A model generated the notes under the pieces. It saw nothing but the letters and a program-made list of their open reading frames with translations, ran no database searches and had not been told where the DNA came from. Below, in pieces: positions 47,588 through 56,363 of a stretch of 64,000 bases of DNA (position 1 is its first letter; the number at the start of each line of letters is the position of its first letter). The position numbers were made by a program, and so were the translations under genes. The DNA is from Lysobacterales bacterium (GTDB lineage: Bacteria > Pseudomonadota > Gammaproteobacteria > Xanthomonadales > SZUA-38), in contig JANQOZ010000026.1 in the NCBI GenBank assembly GCA_028285525.1, positions 124,001-188,000 of the forward strand, written 5' to 3'.

Positions 47588-50491
47588 CTAAAGCTCAAAG
47601 CCATCGTTGAAGATTGTCACCGGCACTTCATTGTCCTCGTTAATTACGTAGGCGATACCCGGTGCAAACCGATCGTACTCGGGACCCGCGCTCACGGTCG
47701 TAAACGTCAACTCGACCGTTCTGTTGCCGTCGAGCTGCTGATCGTCGAGCCCAGTCACGGTCACGTCCTGGACGCGCTTGAAATTGTCCGGCGTAAAGAT
47801 GAGGGTCGCCGGCTCAAACGCGATCTCAGCCTCATCATTGACGCTGAGTTCAATCGTGACGTCCTGGCTGGGCGTTGACCAAAGAGCAACCCCGAAAGTC
47901 ACGCTTTCCCCGTTTTCGCTTGTGCGCACCGCACCATCGACCTCAATGTCCACGGCGGTAGGCAACGCAACCTGCAGCTCGTCATCAGCGATAGTTACTT
48001 CGTAGCTCCAGCTGTAGATCAGATCGCCGGATGCACCAAAGGCAATTCTCAGGGTTTCGTCGCCTTCATTGAACGGGTCATCGACGGTCTCAACCGTTAC
48101 CTGCTTTGGCTCCGACTCACCTTCCAGCCAGGTCAGCTCACCCATCGTCTGGACGAAATCCGTGCCTGCGCTTGCGGAGTCTGGCAAGAGTCGATAGGTG
48201 ACCGTAACCTCACCCGTCGAGGGCGGTCGAGGCACATCGATGGTGATCGACTCTGCTTCTCGGACGCGGATCGCCTGCGATTCAGCGAAAGTTGACTCCG
48301 AGGTATACACCGCGCCATTGCCGCCGGTGATGATGAGCCGACCTTCTGCCCCTAAAACGCCGCTCGTGAACCGGATACGGCTTTCGCTGGTCGGAATCTC
48401 CACGGGTCGCCAGCTTTCGCCGTCATCTTCGCTGATGTAGGCGAAGTTGACACTAAACGCGCTTGAGACTGGCGAATTGCGTGAGGCAATGGCAATCAGC
48501 CGACCCTCGGACTCCAGTAGCTCGAAGATATTCCAGTCGAGAAAATCGTCTTCCAGCCGCTCCAGGAACAGCTTCACTTCCCAGGATTGCCCCCGATCCC
48601 GGCTCAGCAGCAGTTCACCGTCGTCTCCCAAGATAATCAGCCTGTCGCTGGCAGTCTGGTAGATCTTACGAAGATTGATGACCCTTTGATCTGGATCGTT
48701 TGAGACGCGATCGAGTTCATCGATGGATTGAAACGGGTCTTCAATTTGCCACGTCGAGCCGTTGTCGTTGCTGGTAAGCAGGCGCGGATTGAACGAAGCA
48801 AAGCCGTTGAGGAGATAGATTATGCGACCTCCCCCAATATGAATCCCACGCTTGAGGTTGTCTCCGAAACCCAGCGGTGACGCTCTGACGTCCCACGTGT
48901 CACCATCATTATCGCTGACCCAGATATTCGGACTGAAAGTCGCCTGCGGCGCTATAAGCCGACCGCCATTACCGACAACGACCGACCCTATGCCTTGACT
49001 GCTCGTCGACGGCACCATCAGCTCATCCCACGTAAAGCCGGTATCGCGACTTACTAGAATTCGGTCGGAGAAGCCCGCGGTAACGTAAAGACTTCCGTCA
49101 AACACGGCAGGCACGCCCAGACTTGTACTCTGTGCAATGTCGGCGATTTCAATCGCCTCGACCCAGGTTGTTCCGTTGTCGACACTTCGATAGAGAGAGT
49201 CTTGAGCCGTATTCACCCCTTTACCCCGCCCCAGCAGAACATCGTTGACCTTGGCAATGATGTTGATGGACGAGCCGGGATCCTGATCAAGGATTTTGTC
49301 CCACGACTGACCCGCGTCGCCGCTTTTCCATACCTCATCGCCATTGCCAACCGCCACCACGCCCTGCGCATCGACGCGACCATAGCTCAGCGCCAGGGGC
49401 TGCACCGTACTGTCCACGTTGGACCAGTTGATGCCGTTGCCGGACAGCCAGGCGCCATCAACAAGACTGAGCAGCGTTGAGCCCATGTCGAGCCAGCGCG
49501 GCCATATCCGACTGACCTGCGTGCCGGTCCAGTCTCGTGTCGGCGCAAAGGGATCATCACTCTCAAAGATCACGGACCGCTGGTTGGATGCCACGACGAT
49601 CTGTGGATTGTTGGTCGACCGCCGAAACTGCTGGGTCTGCAGGACGTATTTGCCGTTAATAAAGGCAATATCGCTGCCGTTCAGCAGGTCTTTCTCTTCA
49701 AAGTTCAGCGGTTGACCATTCAGGACAAAATTGGCATCGAGCGTGTCATAGCCGTCCCAGAAACTGCCGTCCTCGCTCTCAAGCAAGGTGTTGTAGCCCG
49801 TTGCGATCAGCTCGCCGGCACCACCAACACTCATGGACTGCAGTACGCCGAGCTTAAAGGCGACCTGAGTCCAGATGCTCCCCTGGTTGCGAAACACGAC
49901 GCCGCCAAGGAACAGCGCGTTAGCACCTGTCGATTGGGCTGTGGTTCCGTAGGCCAACAGCTCACCGCCAGGCGTCACGAACAGATGAGGAAGCCAGATT
50001 CCTGGCACAGACACGTTGGCCAGGGGCCCTTCAAACACCGCAGCAGGCACCGGAAAGTCCTGGATCGTCCAGCTGTTCCCGTTATCGGTACTGGTCAAGA
50101 TTTTTGTTGCGCCAATAAACGGCAAAGGCGGGCCACCGATACCCGTCTCTCCGATGGATTGGCGGAAGCTCACTAACGTGGCGACCAGCCGACCGTTATG
50201 AACCACCATATCGCTGATATTGCCGAAGATCGGGCGCCCCGTATCGTCGGTGATGACGTCGTAAGACCAGTCCACGCCTTCGTTGTCGCTATACATCAGT
50301 GCGCCACCATTGCCGGCTGCCAGCCAGCGGCCGCTGGGGGTCTCAACAAAGGTGGAATAGCTGAAGCCGGGACTGTTGTCACCTCGAACCACGCCCCAAA
50401 CATCGCCGCCACGAAGCTGGGCATCAGCTGTCGACGAGCATAGGAAAATCAAAACGAACAGTCGAAGTGATAACCGCAGGGTAACTGGCAT
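47588..50491 (-). CDS. Secreted BNR/sialidase-like beta-propeller protein with Calx-beta domain and NDGFEL end
   Basis: Start at ATG 50491 (PVTLRLSLRLFVLIFLCSST, cleaved near ADAQ); the ORF to 50569 adds 26 unsupported residues. The ~967-residue protein has many Asp-box-like repeats (VYTSESTF, LLSRDRGQSWEV, YISEDDGESWRP, LYRSVDNGTTWVEA) forming one or two propellers over residues ~30-760. These are followed by a Calx-beta-type domain (PSTGEVTVTYRLLPDSASAG, ~790-880) and another Ig-like region, ending VTIFNDGFEL. No sialidase catalytic Arg triad is identified, so it is probably a binding or scaffold protein. It is convergent with the caspase-like gene, one base apart. Confidence 0.85.
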   Translation of the reverse strand: MPVTLRLSLRLFVLIFLCSSTADAQLRGGDVWGVVRGDNSPGFSYSTFVETPSGRWLAAGNGGALMYSDNEGVDWSYDVITDDTGRPIFGNISDMVVHNGRLVATLVSFRQSIGETGIGGPPLPFIGATKILTSTDNGNSWTIQDFPVPAAVFEGPLANVSVPGIWLPHLFVTPGGELLAYGTTAQSTGANALFLGGVVFRNQGSIWTQVAFKLGVLQSMSVGGAGELIATGYNTLLESEDGSFWDGYDTLDANFVLNGQPLNFEEKDLLNGSDIAFINGKYVLQTQQFRRSTNNPQIVVASNQRSVIFESDDPFAPTRDWTGTQVSRIWPRWLDMGSTLLSLVDGAWLSGNGINWSNVDSTVQPLALSYGRVDAQGVVAVGNGDEVWKSGDAGQSWDKILDQDPGSSINIIAKVNDVLLGRGKGVNTAQDSLYRSVDNGTTWVEAIEIADIAQSTSLGVPAVFDGSLYVTAGFSDRILVSRDTGFTWDELMVPSTSSQGIGSVVVGNGGRLIAPQATFSPNIWVSDNDGDTWDVRASPLGFGDNLKRGIHIGGGRIIYLLNGFASFNPRLLTSNDNGSTWQIEDPFQSIDELDRVSNDPDQRVINLRKIYQTASDRLIILGDDGELLLSRDRGQSWEVKLFLERLEDDFLDWNIFELLESEGRLIAIASRNSPVSSAFSVNFAYISEDDGESWRPVEIPTSESRIRFTSGVLGAEGRLIITGGNGAVYTSESTFAESQAIRVREAESITIDVPRPPSTGEVTVTYRLLPDSASAGTDFVQTMGELTWLEGESEPKQVTVETVDDPFNEGDETLRIAFGASGDLIYSWSYEVTIADDELQVALPTAVDIEVDGAVRTSENGESVTFGVALWSTPSQDVTIELSVNDEAEIAFEPATLIFTPDNFKRVQDVTVTGLDDQQLDGNRTVELTFTTVSAGPEYDRFAPGIAYVINEDNEVPVTIFNDGFEL

Positions 50492-50720
50492 AGTTTTGAG
50501 CTCTCGATCACCGGAAACATTGGTACCTAGTAGATAAAGCGGCAAACGGAGCAAGTACGGATCAAACATGGGACCGTCGACTGGTCATGTGGTCGCGCAG
50601 ATGCCGACTATCGGATATCCAGGGCTTTGTGCGATTTGAAGCCCTTTTTGCATTTAGTTAAGGAGACTCCAATACCCGAAACTTTATGCGCTACCTCTCA
50701 GCTATCGATCCAGTAAGCCC

Positions 50721-51917
50721 GTGAACAAATCCGAACGTATTCCAGAACTGGACGTCCTGCGTGGCTTCGCGCTGCTGGGCGTATTCATCGTCCATTTCGT
50801 CGGGGTTCCGTTTTACGAGCTACCGCTGGAAGAGAGTCAGCGATTGCTGTGGGAAAGCCAGCTGCAGCACAATGCGGCGGTTTATATCTCCGACCTGCTC
50901 TTCCAAAACAAGGCCAATACTCTATTTGCCACACTCTTCGGCATGGGGTTCTGGATCATGCTGCAGCGGATCAGCGCGAGAGAGCCGAATTTCGTTCGAA
51001 TCTATCAGCGGCGCCTGGCGGCGCTGCTGGCGATCGGCTTACTGAACCTATTCTTGGTTTTTCCGGGTGATGTTCTCCACGTATACGCCCTGATCGGCTG
51101 GCTTCTGCTCGCCATGAGAAACTGGTCATCGAACACTATGTTGTATCTCGGCCTGGCGCTTGCGCTGTTGGCAGACCCCGTCTTTGATCATGTGTTGCCT
51201 TCGCTTGGCGGGCCGGAAGCAGTCTACGAATCCGCCATGATGGATGCCTTCAATGAGGAACGCTATCTCGTCTGGGTGAAAATCATGACTGGGGCATATA
51301 TCGATGAGGAGTTCGTGCACGGTGGTTTGATCGCCTGGGCTCTTTACCTTTTGGGGCGGTTCCTGATTGGAGCCTGGGTGATGCGGGAGCAGTGGATACA
51401 GCGGGCCCGCCGTCATTTACCGCGGCTGCGAAGCTCAGCCGCTTGGCTCCTGATCGTGGGCCTGACTGCGGAAGTCTGGTCGCTGCTGATTTTCAAAGAA
51501 AAAGTTTCCGGGAGCCCGCTGCTCGACGGCCTTCTTCATGCCGTTGGCGCACCAATGATGGCGGTCGGCTATGCGCTCACGCTCGTGTACCTGTGCAACT
51601 CCGCCCGCTGGCAACGACTAGCGCTTTGGCTGGCACCCGTTGGTCGGATCGCTCTAACCGCCTACGTGTTACATGGGGCAATATTCACGTTGCTATACAT
51701 GCCGTTTGGACTCGGAATGTTGGGCACCCTGGGCCCAGCCCATGCGCTGCTTGCAGCCATTGCTTTGTATTCCTTTTTGACGGCCTTCAGCTTTATCTGG
51801 CTGCGTCGCTACCGCTACGGCCCGCTGGAATACCTTTGGCGATGGGTGACCTATCGGGAACAGCCGGCGTTTCGCGTCAACAGGAACAGATCCAGAAGGT
51901 CAGCAGGACACATTTAG
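50721..51917 (+). CDS. DUF418 family membrane protein (GTG start)
   Basis: The 398-residue polytopic protein begins at GTG (NKSERIPELDVLRGFALLGV) and has the family's ELDVLRGFALLG start, FATLFGMGFW, an amphipathic loop at ~150-190 and the DUF418 C-terminal domain (GRIALTAYVLHGAIFTLLYM, then RYRYGPLEYLWRW). It is related in topology to acyltransferase-3 proteins, but no catalytic residue is established. It is in the inner membrane. The start region follows a possible GGAGA site at ~50660. It stands alone between the divergent BNR gene and the downstream PEPM-family gene (124 bases apart). Confidence 0.92.
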   Translation: MNKSERIPELDVLRGFALLGVFIVHFVGVPFYELPLEESQRLLWESQLQHNAAVYISDLLFQNKANTLFATLFGMGFWIMLQRISAREPNFVRIYQRRLAALLAIGLLNLFLVFPGDVLHVYALIGWLLLAMRNWSSNTMLYLGLALALLADPVFDHVLPSLGGPEAVYESAMMDAFNEERYLVWVKIMTGAYIDEEFVHGGLIAWALYLLGRFLIGAWVMREQWIQRARRHLPRLRSSAAWLLIVGLTAEVWSLLIFKEKVSGSPLLDGLLHAVGAPMMAVGYALTLVYLCNSARWQRLALWLAPVGRIALTAYVLHGAIFTLLYMPFGLGMLGTLGPAHALLAAIALYSFLTAFSFIWLRRYRYGPLEYLWRWVTYREQPAFRVNRNRSRRSAGHI

Positions 51918-52041
51918 ATCGATGCCCGAAATGAGGCTGCGTGCTTTTGGGTACATGCTACGTTGAGGCCACGTTGCTTCATACACCAGCTACTTGAAAC
52001 TGAACGCCGACAATCTTGGTCGCCGAGGGAGTTTTCTCCGT

Positions 52042-52818
52042 ATGTCACAAGTTGAAAAGGCCACGCGCTTCGCCGGAATGCACCAGCAAGACAAGCCGGT
52101 TGTGCTTTACAACATTTGGGATGCGGGCGGCGCCAAGGCGCTGGTGGAAGCCGGCACGCCGGCCGTCGCGACAGGCAGCTGGTCTATGGCAGCAGCGCAC
52201 GGGTTTGACGACGGCGAAGCCATGCCGCTTGATCTGGTGCTTGCGATCGTTGCTCGGATCTGTGACACGGTCGATGTGCCGGTAACCGTCGATTTCGAGG
52301 GTGGATATGCCGGCGACCCGGGGGCCGTCGCTGAGAACGTTCGGCGCGTCCTGCGCGCGGGAGCCATCGGGATCAATTTTGAAGACCGCATCGTGCAAGG
52401 CGAGGGCCTTTACCCGGTTCGTGCTCAGGCCGATCGTATTGCTGCAATCAAGTCCATGGCGGAAGCGGAAGGCGTCCCCTTTTTCATCAACGCGCGCACG
52501 GATCTTTTCCTGGAATCCGTTGCGGCAACTCACGGTGGGCACATCGCAGAAGCAATGGATCGCGGAGAAGCCTATCGCGCGGCTGGTGCGGATTGCCTGT
52601 TTGTACCCGGGTTGACCGACCCGCAGCTCATTTCCGACGTTGTTGAGCGGGCAAAAATGCCCGTGAACGTGATGATGATGGGCGATCTTCAGTCCATCAA
52701 GGACGCAACTGCGCTCGGGGTTTCCCGAATCAGTTACGGTCCAGGACCTTTCCTTAAGGCTCAATCCGACCTGAAGGCGCGGTACCAGCAGCTTGCGTCA
52801 ATGACATCCAACGGGTAA
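52042..52818 (+). CDS. PEP mutase/isocitrate lyase superfamily enzyme
   Basis: Start at ATG 52042 (SQVEKATRFAGMHQQDKPVV) with GAGGGAG upstream; a TTG at 51994 adds 16 residues. The ~258-residue single-domain enzyme has NIWDAGGAKALVEAGTPAVA, VDFEGGYAGDPGAVAENVRR, the metal-binding GAIGINFEDRIV and FINARTDLFL, and ends ISYGPGPFLKAQSDL. This is the small branch of the family (oxaloacetate decarboxylase, 2,3-dimethylmalate or methylisocitrate lyase-like, and carboxyphosphonoenolpyruvate synthase). The KKCGH loop of true isocitrate lyases is absent. It cleaves or rearranges a 2-oxo-acid C-C bond. No partner enzyme is adjacent. Confidence 0.9.
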   Translation: MSQVEKATRFAGMHQQDKPVVLYNIWDAGGAKALVEAGTPAVATGSWSMAAAHGFDDGEAMPLDLVLAIVARICDTVDVPVTVDFEGGYAGDPGAVAENVRRVLRAGAIGINFEDRIVQGEGLYPVRAQADRIAAIKSMAEAEGVPFFINARTDLFLESVAATHGGHIAEAMDRGEAYRAAGADCLFVPGLTDPQLISDVVERAKMPVNVMMMGDLQSIKDATALGVSRISYGPGPFLKAQSDLKARYQQLASMTSNG

Positions 52819-52960
52819 CCAGGTGCCTCCTTTGATTATCGTGAAAACGGCACAGCTAAAGGGTTTCGTTGGAAAAACGTCAGGATTCCGTTGAGATTTT
52901 CCCCGCCCTTTCTGAGCTAATAATCCTGTGTTTTCAATCGATAACAGGGAGTGCTCAACG

Positions 52961-53503
52961 ATGTTCAACACAACCACATTCCGGCGGGCGGCCGCCATCC
53001 TATTTGTCCTCACCTTCGCCGGCCCGGTGGCGGCGCAGTCACGAGCCTATCTTCAGCTTGAGATAGACGGTGACGTCATCACGCTTGGCGAGACCAACTC
53101 CAACCTGGTCGGGCCTGATTTCGTCGAGATCGAAAGCTACGCATTGGGCCTCGAAAGCATCGTTTCGAACACCGGCGGTTCGGCCGGGCCGCGGCTCGAC
53201 GTCAAGCCCATCGAATTCACCAAGGCGATCACGCCGAGCAGCGTCCTGCTGCGGCGTGCTCTGGCCGAAGGGCGAATTGTTTCCGCGGAAATCCGGATTT
53301 ACGCGAGCGACGGCAGCGAGCTTGCCGAGCTCTATCGCGTCAACGCGATCAACGCGCTGGTGACCCGCATCGCGCCGTATTACGGCCCCGGCCCAATGGG
53401 TGAAGTCTTTTACGAGTCCATTGCGCTGCTCCCGTCAGCTCTGTCGTTCCTGCACGTCCCGTCCGGGACGACTTACGACCTTCAGTCCAATCTGGCGCCC
53501 TGA
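52961..53503 (+). CDS. Exported Hcp-fold protein (T6SS Hcp-like, orphan)
   Basis: From ATG 52961, preceded by AGGGAG, the ~180-residue product has a clear signal peptide (FNTTTFRRAAAILFVLTFAG, cleaved near VAAQ). The mature part follows the Hcp (DUF796) beta-barrel: YLQLEIDGDVITLG, FVEIESYALGLESIV, KPIEFTKAITPSSVLLRRAL and EVFYESIALLPSALSF. Hcp proteins normally lack a Sec signal and form tubes in the type VI system; here there is a Sec signal and no T6SS gene in the window. It may be a periplasmic or surface protein with the Hcp fold. The next gene starts 13 bases downstream on the same strand, so they are probably co-transcribed. Confidence 0.72.
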   Translation: MFNTTTFRRAAAILFVLTFAGPVAAQSRAYLQLEIDGDVITLGETNSNLVGPDFVEIESYALGLESIVSNTGGSAGPRLDVKPIEFTKAITPSSVLLRRALAEGRIVSAEIRIYASDGSELAELYRVNAINALVTRIAPYYGPGPMGEVFYESIALLPSALSFLHVPSGTTYDLQSNLAP

Positions 53504-53516
53504 GCGCGGAATCGCG

Positions 53517-54953
53517 ATGCGACCTTTGCTCCTTCTCCTCGCTTGCCTGGCCGCCGCTCCGATCGCTGCGGATCCGCTGCTGCTATGGCGTCCAGCCATC
53601 AGCAGCAGCGACAACCTGTTGCAGGGTTTTGCCGGACGGGTCTCCAGCAGCGAAGTTCGACAGCGCTGCGCGCAGTATCCCGGCGCGGACCTATGGATTT
53701 ACCAACCGCAGGCGAATACCTGCGGTGATCGCCCGGTCAATCGTGCTCAGCTCAACCGCTGGCTTGGGATTGATGTGGTGGGCATGGCCGGCTCGGTCAG
53801 CCAGGCACTGGAGACTTCACCGGTTTGGGTCTGGCCTGAACGGCGGTTGGCGTGTCTGCCGGGAACGTGCCCGCTCGCTGGTAGTGCCACGCCGGAGTTT
53901 CCTCCTGAGGGCTTCTCGCCACCTCCCCCGGTCAGCATCAACAGCTTCACGGCGAGCAGCCTCAGTATCGTTGCAGGCGAGGGGACTACGCTCAGCTGGA
54001 CAGCCGCGGGTGTCAGTGTCTGTCAGCTGGGCCCGCAAGGTCAGACCGCGTCGGTAGCCGCATCGGGCAGCCAAACGGTGACGCCTGCCCAAACCACCAT
54101 CTATGAGCTCAATTGCTCCGGTGCGGGCGGCTCCGACAGCGCTCAGCTCCTGATCACCGTCACACCGCCACCCGAGGCGCCAGCGATCCAGAGTTTTGCC
54201 GCAAGTCCGTCAAATATTCTGGCGGGCAACAGCTCGCTGCTCACCTGGATCTCCAGCAACGCAAGCACCTGTGCCATCGTAGATGTCGCAGACAACCTGC
54301 GCCGCAGCGGCAGCATCCTGGTGAAGCCCACGACCACTCGGACCTATCGCCTGCTGTGCAGCGGCAGCGGCGGCGTCGCTGAGCGTATACGCAAGGTCAC
54401 GGTTACACCGGCGGATATGCCGGTGGCGATCGATCAGTTTGCGGCGAGTCCGACGTCACTGAGGCAGGGGCAGTCGACCACTCTCAAATGGAAGTCGCGT
54501 AATGCCGACACCTGCGAGATCGCGAGCGTCAATCGTCGATGGCGGGTCAAGGTTGCGGTCAACGGCAGCTACCGGCTGGCGCCGGGCGAAACGGATACCT
54601 ATCGGCTGACCTGCAGGAACGCGGTCAGCAAAGAGGCACAATCATTGGAAGTGACTGTGTTGCCGGTTAGCGGCAAGGTTCGTCTGCCGACCTTTTCGGT
54701 CACGCGCTCCCGCCTGCTCGCCGGCAGTCAGGTGCAGCTCGACTGGGACTCTGACCTCGCAACCAGCTGCGGTCTGCGCCGCGACACCGGCCAGTACACA
54801 TCTGTGCCGCCGGACGGCAGTGCGCTGGTTCAGGTCGACGAGACGACCACGTTCACCGCTTCGTGCGTCTCCTCAGCGGGTCAGGCCACCGCGTCACAGA
54901 CCGTCGAGGTTGTCGACGAAGTAGTTTTTGTCGCAGGACTCGAAGGAGACTGA
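53517..54953 (+). CDS. Secreted protein with four Ig-like Cys-paired repeats
   Basis: The start at ATG 53517 gives a signal peptide (MRPLLLLLACLAAAPIAADP); the ORF back to 53400 is inside the Hcp gene. The ~478-residue protein has an N-terminal Cys-rich domain (~20-120) and four ~80-residue Ig-like repeats, each with a Cys in the middle and one near the end. They begin INSFTASSLSIVAGEGTTLS, IQSFAASPSNILAGNSSLLT, IDQFAASPTSLRQGQSTTLK and LPTFSVTRSRLLAGSQVQLD. It ends VDEVVFVAGLEGD, a possible variant of the GFE tag. The 13-base spacing to the Hcp-like gene suggests a partner pair. The function is a surface or binding role, inferred from repeats. Confidence 0.8.
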   Translation: MRPLLLLLACLAAAPIAADPLLLWRPAISSSDNLLQGFAGRVSSSEVRQRCAQYPGADLWIYQPQANTCGDRPVNRAQLNRWLGIDVVGMAGSVSQALETSPVWVWPERRLACLPGTCPLAGSATPEFPPEGFSPPPPVSINSFTASSLSIVAGEGTTLSWTAAGVSVCQLGPQGQTASVAASGSQTVTPAQTTIYELNCSGAGGSDSAQLLITVTPPPEAPAIQSFAASPSNILAGNSSLLTWISSNASTCAIVDVADNLRRSGSILVKPTTTRTYRLLCSGSGGVAERIRKVTVTPADMPVAIDQFAASPTSLRQGQSTTLKWKSRNADTCEIASVNRRWRVKVAVNGSYRLAPGETDTYRLTCRNAVSKEAQSLEVTVLPVSGKVRLPTFSVTRSRLLAGSQVQLDWDSDLATSCGLRRDTGQYTSVPPDGSALVQVDETTTFTASCVSSAGQATASQTVEVVDEVVFVAGLEGD

Positions 54954-55261
54954 GCCAAGTCCGCTGCGCGTGTTTTCTTACGGCCCCGCGAATCACTCTC
55001 GCGGGGCCGACTCTGGCCGGTGCCACGCTGAATGACAAAACCCAGGATGAAACCAAGCCGTTCTTGATCTGAGCTGGTCAGCCGCCTCCTCCCCGGGATT
55101 GACTATCGGACAAGCAGCCCTTGACCCGCCTTATTGCCTGCTCGCCATCGGACCATCCCGCAAAATTGTGGGAAATGGCGAAGTGAGGGCAGTGGCAACT
55201 GGCCTCTGAGACAGGTGACAATAGGGGCATCGAAAACTGGGAGCTCACGGCCGACACCAAC
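54954..55261. other. 308-base intergenic region with a strong GC hairpin
   Basis: There is no supported gene; ORFs here are shadows. It contains the hairpin at 54982-55008, listed separately, and the presumed promoter of the 55262 gene. Nothing else is apparent. Confidence 0.6.
54982..55008 (+). terminator. GC-rich hairpin after the four-Ig gene
   Basis: GGCCCCGCGA (54982-54991) pairs perfectly with TCGCGGGGCC (54999-55008) over a seven-base loop. It begins 29 bases after the stop. There is no T-run on either side, so it is either a Rho-assisted or an atypical terminator, or a hairpin that protects the mRNA 3' end. Confidence 0.65.
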
Positions 55262-56167
55262 ATGAAGAAGTTTGCTGCTCTGTTCGCCTTCACTTTTCTG
55301 ATCCTGTCGGAAGCACGGTCGCAAGAGATTCGATTTACGTTTGCGCCCGACGACGACCTCACCTTCGTTACAACTTCAACCGTCGTCCGAGAGCGCGACA
55401 GTGGTGGCGTTACACAATCCGATGAGGTTATTGCCGTGACGCGCACCAAAATTAATAAAACCACGACAGGCTGGACGGTCCTTACCACCCCCCTGTCGGT
55501 TGACATGACACGCAATGGTGAACCGGTGACTTCCAGCCCAGTCATGGACATCCTGTCACGGACCGCAATTACTTATGAGCTCGACGCGGACGGAGCCCTC
55601 GTGGCCATCAAGGGCTTTGATTCCGTCCTATCGGAGTTGTCGGCTCAGTTTTCGCCCGAGGTCGCCGACGCTCTAGCGCCCATGCTCAATCTCGAAGCTT
55701 TAGAGGCCCGTACCCAAGCTGAGTGGGAAGGCAGGATTGGGGGCTTTGTGGGAAATGAGGTTGTTGTTGGCGACATTTTTGAAGGGGATTCGCCATTCGA
55801 GCTACCCAACGGTAAATCGATCGTCTTTCAAACGACTACAACCATCGAGGGCACTGAGCCGTGCGGAGGCACAACCTGTGTCCGAATCAAGCAGGTCTAC
55901 ACGACGGACGCAACTGAGGCAGGAAAACTCGCCAACGCGGTAGTCAATGAGGTTTCAAAACAAGCAGCCCCTGGGGCTTCGCTGCCTGAAATGGATGCCA
56001 TGTCCGGGTCGATTTCGGGCCAGCTAACACGGCTGATTGACGCGACCACCATGTTGATCTACGCAGAGCAGTCTGAACGGACAATTGAGTTCGTGACAGG
56101 TTTTTCCGGTTCCGAACCCGAGACAAGCAAAATGGTAGAGAGCCGGGTATACGAGTATGAGTACTAG
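55262..56167 (+). CDS. Secreted protein of unknown function
   Basis: The 301-residue product has a signal peptide (KKFAALFAFTFLILSEARSQ). The mature part is beta-rich and hydrophilic (EIRFTFAPDDDLTFVTTSTV), with a central helical insertion (~110-150: SELSAQFSPEVADALAPMLN), one Cys pair in GTEPCGGTTCVRIKQVY, and a C-terminal strand region ending SRVYEYEY. It is a plausible lipid- or protein-binding sandwich of the envelope, but I do not recognise a family. An AT-rich region and no ribosome site of note precede the ATG. It is followed at 196 bases by the TPR gene. Confidence 0.72.
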   Translation: MKKFAALFAFTFLILSEARSQEIRFTFAPDDDLTFVTTSTVVRERDSGGVTQSDEVIAVTRTKINKTTTGWTVLTTPLSVDMTRNGEPVTSSPVMDILSRTAITYELDADGALVAIKGFDSVLSELSAQFSPEVADALAPMLNLEALEARTQAEWEGRIGGFVGNEVVVGDIFEGDSPFELPNGKSIVFQTTTTIEGTEPCGGTTCVRIKQVYTTDATEAGKLANAVVNEVSKQAAPGASLPEMDAMSGSISGQLTRLIDATTMLIYAEQSERTIEFVTGFSGSEPETSKMVESRVYEYEY

Positions 56168-56363
56168 CCACAAGTAACCGAAGCGCACTCACCTTCTACC
56201 CAGGCAACTATCGATGTCCTGGGGGTCCGCCGACAACAGTCACGGGGCCGTCACAGGAAAGCGCGGTTCTCAAGGCACTATTTGCACAAAAATGGCAACG
56301 GGAAAATTTGCAAATAACTAGCCAAATCCGCATGCTGAGGTCAGGCAAACTAGAGTCTCAGAT

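Noticed and set aside
52961..53503. Type VI secretion Hcp and therefore a T6SS locus
   Set aside because: The protein has a Sec signal peptide and there are no tss or VgrG genes in the window.
54982..55008. A classical Rho-independent terminator
   Set aside because: The stem is perfect but no T-tract follows on either strand, so it is reported only as a hairpin with lower confidence.
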